A stretch of 7,783 bases of DNA, taken from positions 38,122-45,904 of the forward strand of contig JAGWBP010000013.1 of NCBI GenBank assembly GCA_021295835.1, read 5' to 3'. Position 1 is the stretch's first letter. Every line of letters starts with the position of its first letter. Of the stretch, positions 6,573 through 7,783 are shown piece after piece. The notes beneath the pieces are model-generated. The model saw only the letters and a list, made by a program, of their open reading frames with translations. It did no database searches and was not told the DNA's origin. Source of the DNA: Gemmatimonadota bacterium (lineage in GTDB: Bacteria; Gemmatimonadota; Gemmatimonadetes; Longimicrobiales; Gaopeijiaceae). The position numbers were made by a program, and so were the translations under genes.

Positions 6573-7545
6573 CGTCGGGCACGGCGTATCCAAACTTCGC
6601 GAGTCCTTTCTCATTGCGTCTCCATCCCTCCCAGACCCTGACCCACAGATCAAGATAAACCCTCCTCCCTAGAAACTCCTCGATCCGGGTGCGCGCTGCG
6701 CTTCCGAGCGCGCGGATGCCCCTTCCCGCCTTCCCGATCACCATCCCCTTCTGGCTGCGCCGCTCCACATAGAGCGCCGCCGAGATGTAGAGAGGCTCCC
6801 GATCCTCCCGAAATTCCTCGACCGCCACCGAGACGGCGTAGGGGATCTCCTGTCGGTAGATCTCGAAGACGCTCTCTCGGACCAGCTCCTGGACGAAGAA
6901 GCGCGTAGGCGCCGTGGCGATATGATCCTCGGGGTAGAGAAACGGCCCCTCAGGGAGATGGCCGCGCACGAAGTCGAGGAGGGAGTCGATTCCCGTCCCC
7001 AGATGCGCGGACACGATATGGTGATCCGAGGCGATCGCGCTGGGAAGCGCCCGGCGGCGACTAGCGTCGAAGCGGCGATCGTCAGCCTTGTTGACTGCCA
7101 GCGCCATCGGGGACCGGAGGCCGTCGGCGAACTCGGTCAGCCAAAGCAGCTCGTCGTTCGCCAGAGTCCTCGTGCCGTCTAGCACGACGATCGCCACATC
7201 CGCGTCCCGCGCCGCCGCGTGGGCCTCGCACATCATCGAGCGGTGGAGGAGCTTCCCGCTCGCCAGGATCCCGGGCGTGTCCACGAGGATCATCTGGACG
7301 CCGGGCTCCGTGCGGATGCCCGCCACCCGCTGCCACGTCGTCTGGGGTCTTGCCCCGACGATGCTCAGCCGCTCGCCCACGAGCGAGTTCAGCAGCGTCG
7401 ACTTTCCGGTGTTCGGAAGTCCCACGAGCACCACATGACCAGCCCGCGTACCTCGGTGCGCTCGGGCAGACCCTCCGTCCGGGGCCGCCTCGTCCGCATG
7501 GGGGGGTATGGATCGACGCGCCCGCCGCACCTGGCTGCTACGCAT
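6553..7545 (-). CDS. era: Era GTPase, 16S rRNA-binding ribosome assembly factor
   Basis: Era binds the 3' end of 16S rRNA through its KH domain and acts in late 30S subunit maturation. The 330-residue protein shows G1 GLPNTGKST (42-50), an effector region RPQTTWQRVAGI, G3 DTPG (89-92), G4 NKAD (152-155) and G5 SAH (179-181). The type II KH core is GMVIGKAGRGI (267-277), and the C-terminal end is RVWEGWRRNEKGLAKFGY. The start at ATG 7545 leaves about 35 residues before the GTPase core, rich in Arg, against fewer than ten in E. coli Era. The frame stays open to an ATG at 7650 without an SD. No start codon lies closer to the core, so a real N-terminal extension is likely, though its exact length is unsure. 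It is the first protein gene after the 16S rRNA 3' end and overlaps the porV-like gene by 20 nt. Confidence 0.95.
   Translation of the reverse strand: MRSSQVRRARRSIPPHADEAAPDGGSARAHRGTRAGHVVLVGLPNTGKSTLLNSLVGERLSIVGARPQTTWQRVAGIRTEPGVQMILVDTPGILASGKLLHRSMMCEAHAAARDADVAIVVLDGTRTLANDELLWLTEFADGLRSPMALAVNKADDRRFDASRRRALPSAIASDHHIVSAHLGTGIDSLLDFVRGHLPEGPFLYPEDHIATAPTRFFVQELVRESVFEIYRQEIPYAVSVAVEEFREDREPLYISAALYVERRSQKGMVIGKAGRGIRALGSAARTRIEEFLGRRVYLDLWVRVWEGWRRNEKGLAKFGYAVPDDASKSR

Positions 7546-7783
<238 letters not shown>

Noticed and set aside
5733..6641. Long plus-strand open frame (302 codons) opposite the porV-like gene
   Set aside because: Its translation is rich in Arg, Pro and His without any recognisable domain, and the minus-strand frame has a signal peptide, family motif and barrel C-terminus. 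Long antisense frames are common in GC-rich DNA.

Overview
This is a GC-rich bacterial stretch in which every supported gene lies on the minus strand. Reading in transcription order (from the right end to the left), the window holds the last ~58 nt of a 16S rRNA gene, a ~180-nt spacer, then era, a PorV-like outer-membrane protein gene, prfB, lysS, a LolC/E-type permease gene, lolD, mcsA and the 5' part of mcsB, which runs off the left edge. I see no credible gene on the plus strand, no mobile element, no CRISPR array, no tRNA and no 23S rRNA.

Organism: the Lol-type lipoprotein exporter and the outer-membrane barrel point to a diderm. The McsA/McsB protein-arginine kinase pair is best known from Firmicutes, but also occurs in some diderm phyla. 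This combination, the PorV-type barrel and the prfB-lysS-lolC/E-lolD-mcsA-mcsB order resemble what I recall of Gemmatimonadota. That placement is an inference from gene content, not a computed phylogeny.

Layout: the protein genes are packed almost without gaps. era and porV overlap by about 20 nt, and porV and prfB are 28 nt apart. prfB and lysS overlap by 8 nt, and lysS and lolC/E by 4 nt (GTGA). lolC/E and lolD are 5 nt apart. lolD and mcsA overlap by 14 nt, and mcsA and mcsB by 4 nt (GTGA). No intrinsic terminator is visible anywhere, including between the 16S gene and era, so one long transcript is the simplest reading. prfB carries the classical +1 programmed frameshift site, so it must be annotated as a joined CDS.

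How the genes fit together: Era is a GTPase that binds the 3' end of 16S rRNA, and here its gene follows that very 3' end. RF2 and LysRS serve translation. LolC/E-LolD extracts lipoproteins from the inner membrane toward the outer membrane, where the PorV-like barrel would sit. McsA-McsB marks proteins by arginine phosphorylation, in known systems for ClpCP degradation. The points most worth a second look are the 16S-era junction without the usual spacer tRNAs and 23S gene, and the coupling of an arginine-kinase module to a Lol exporter.
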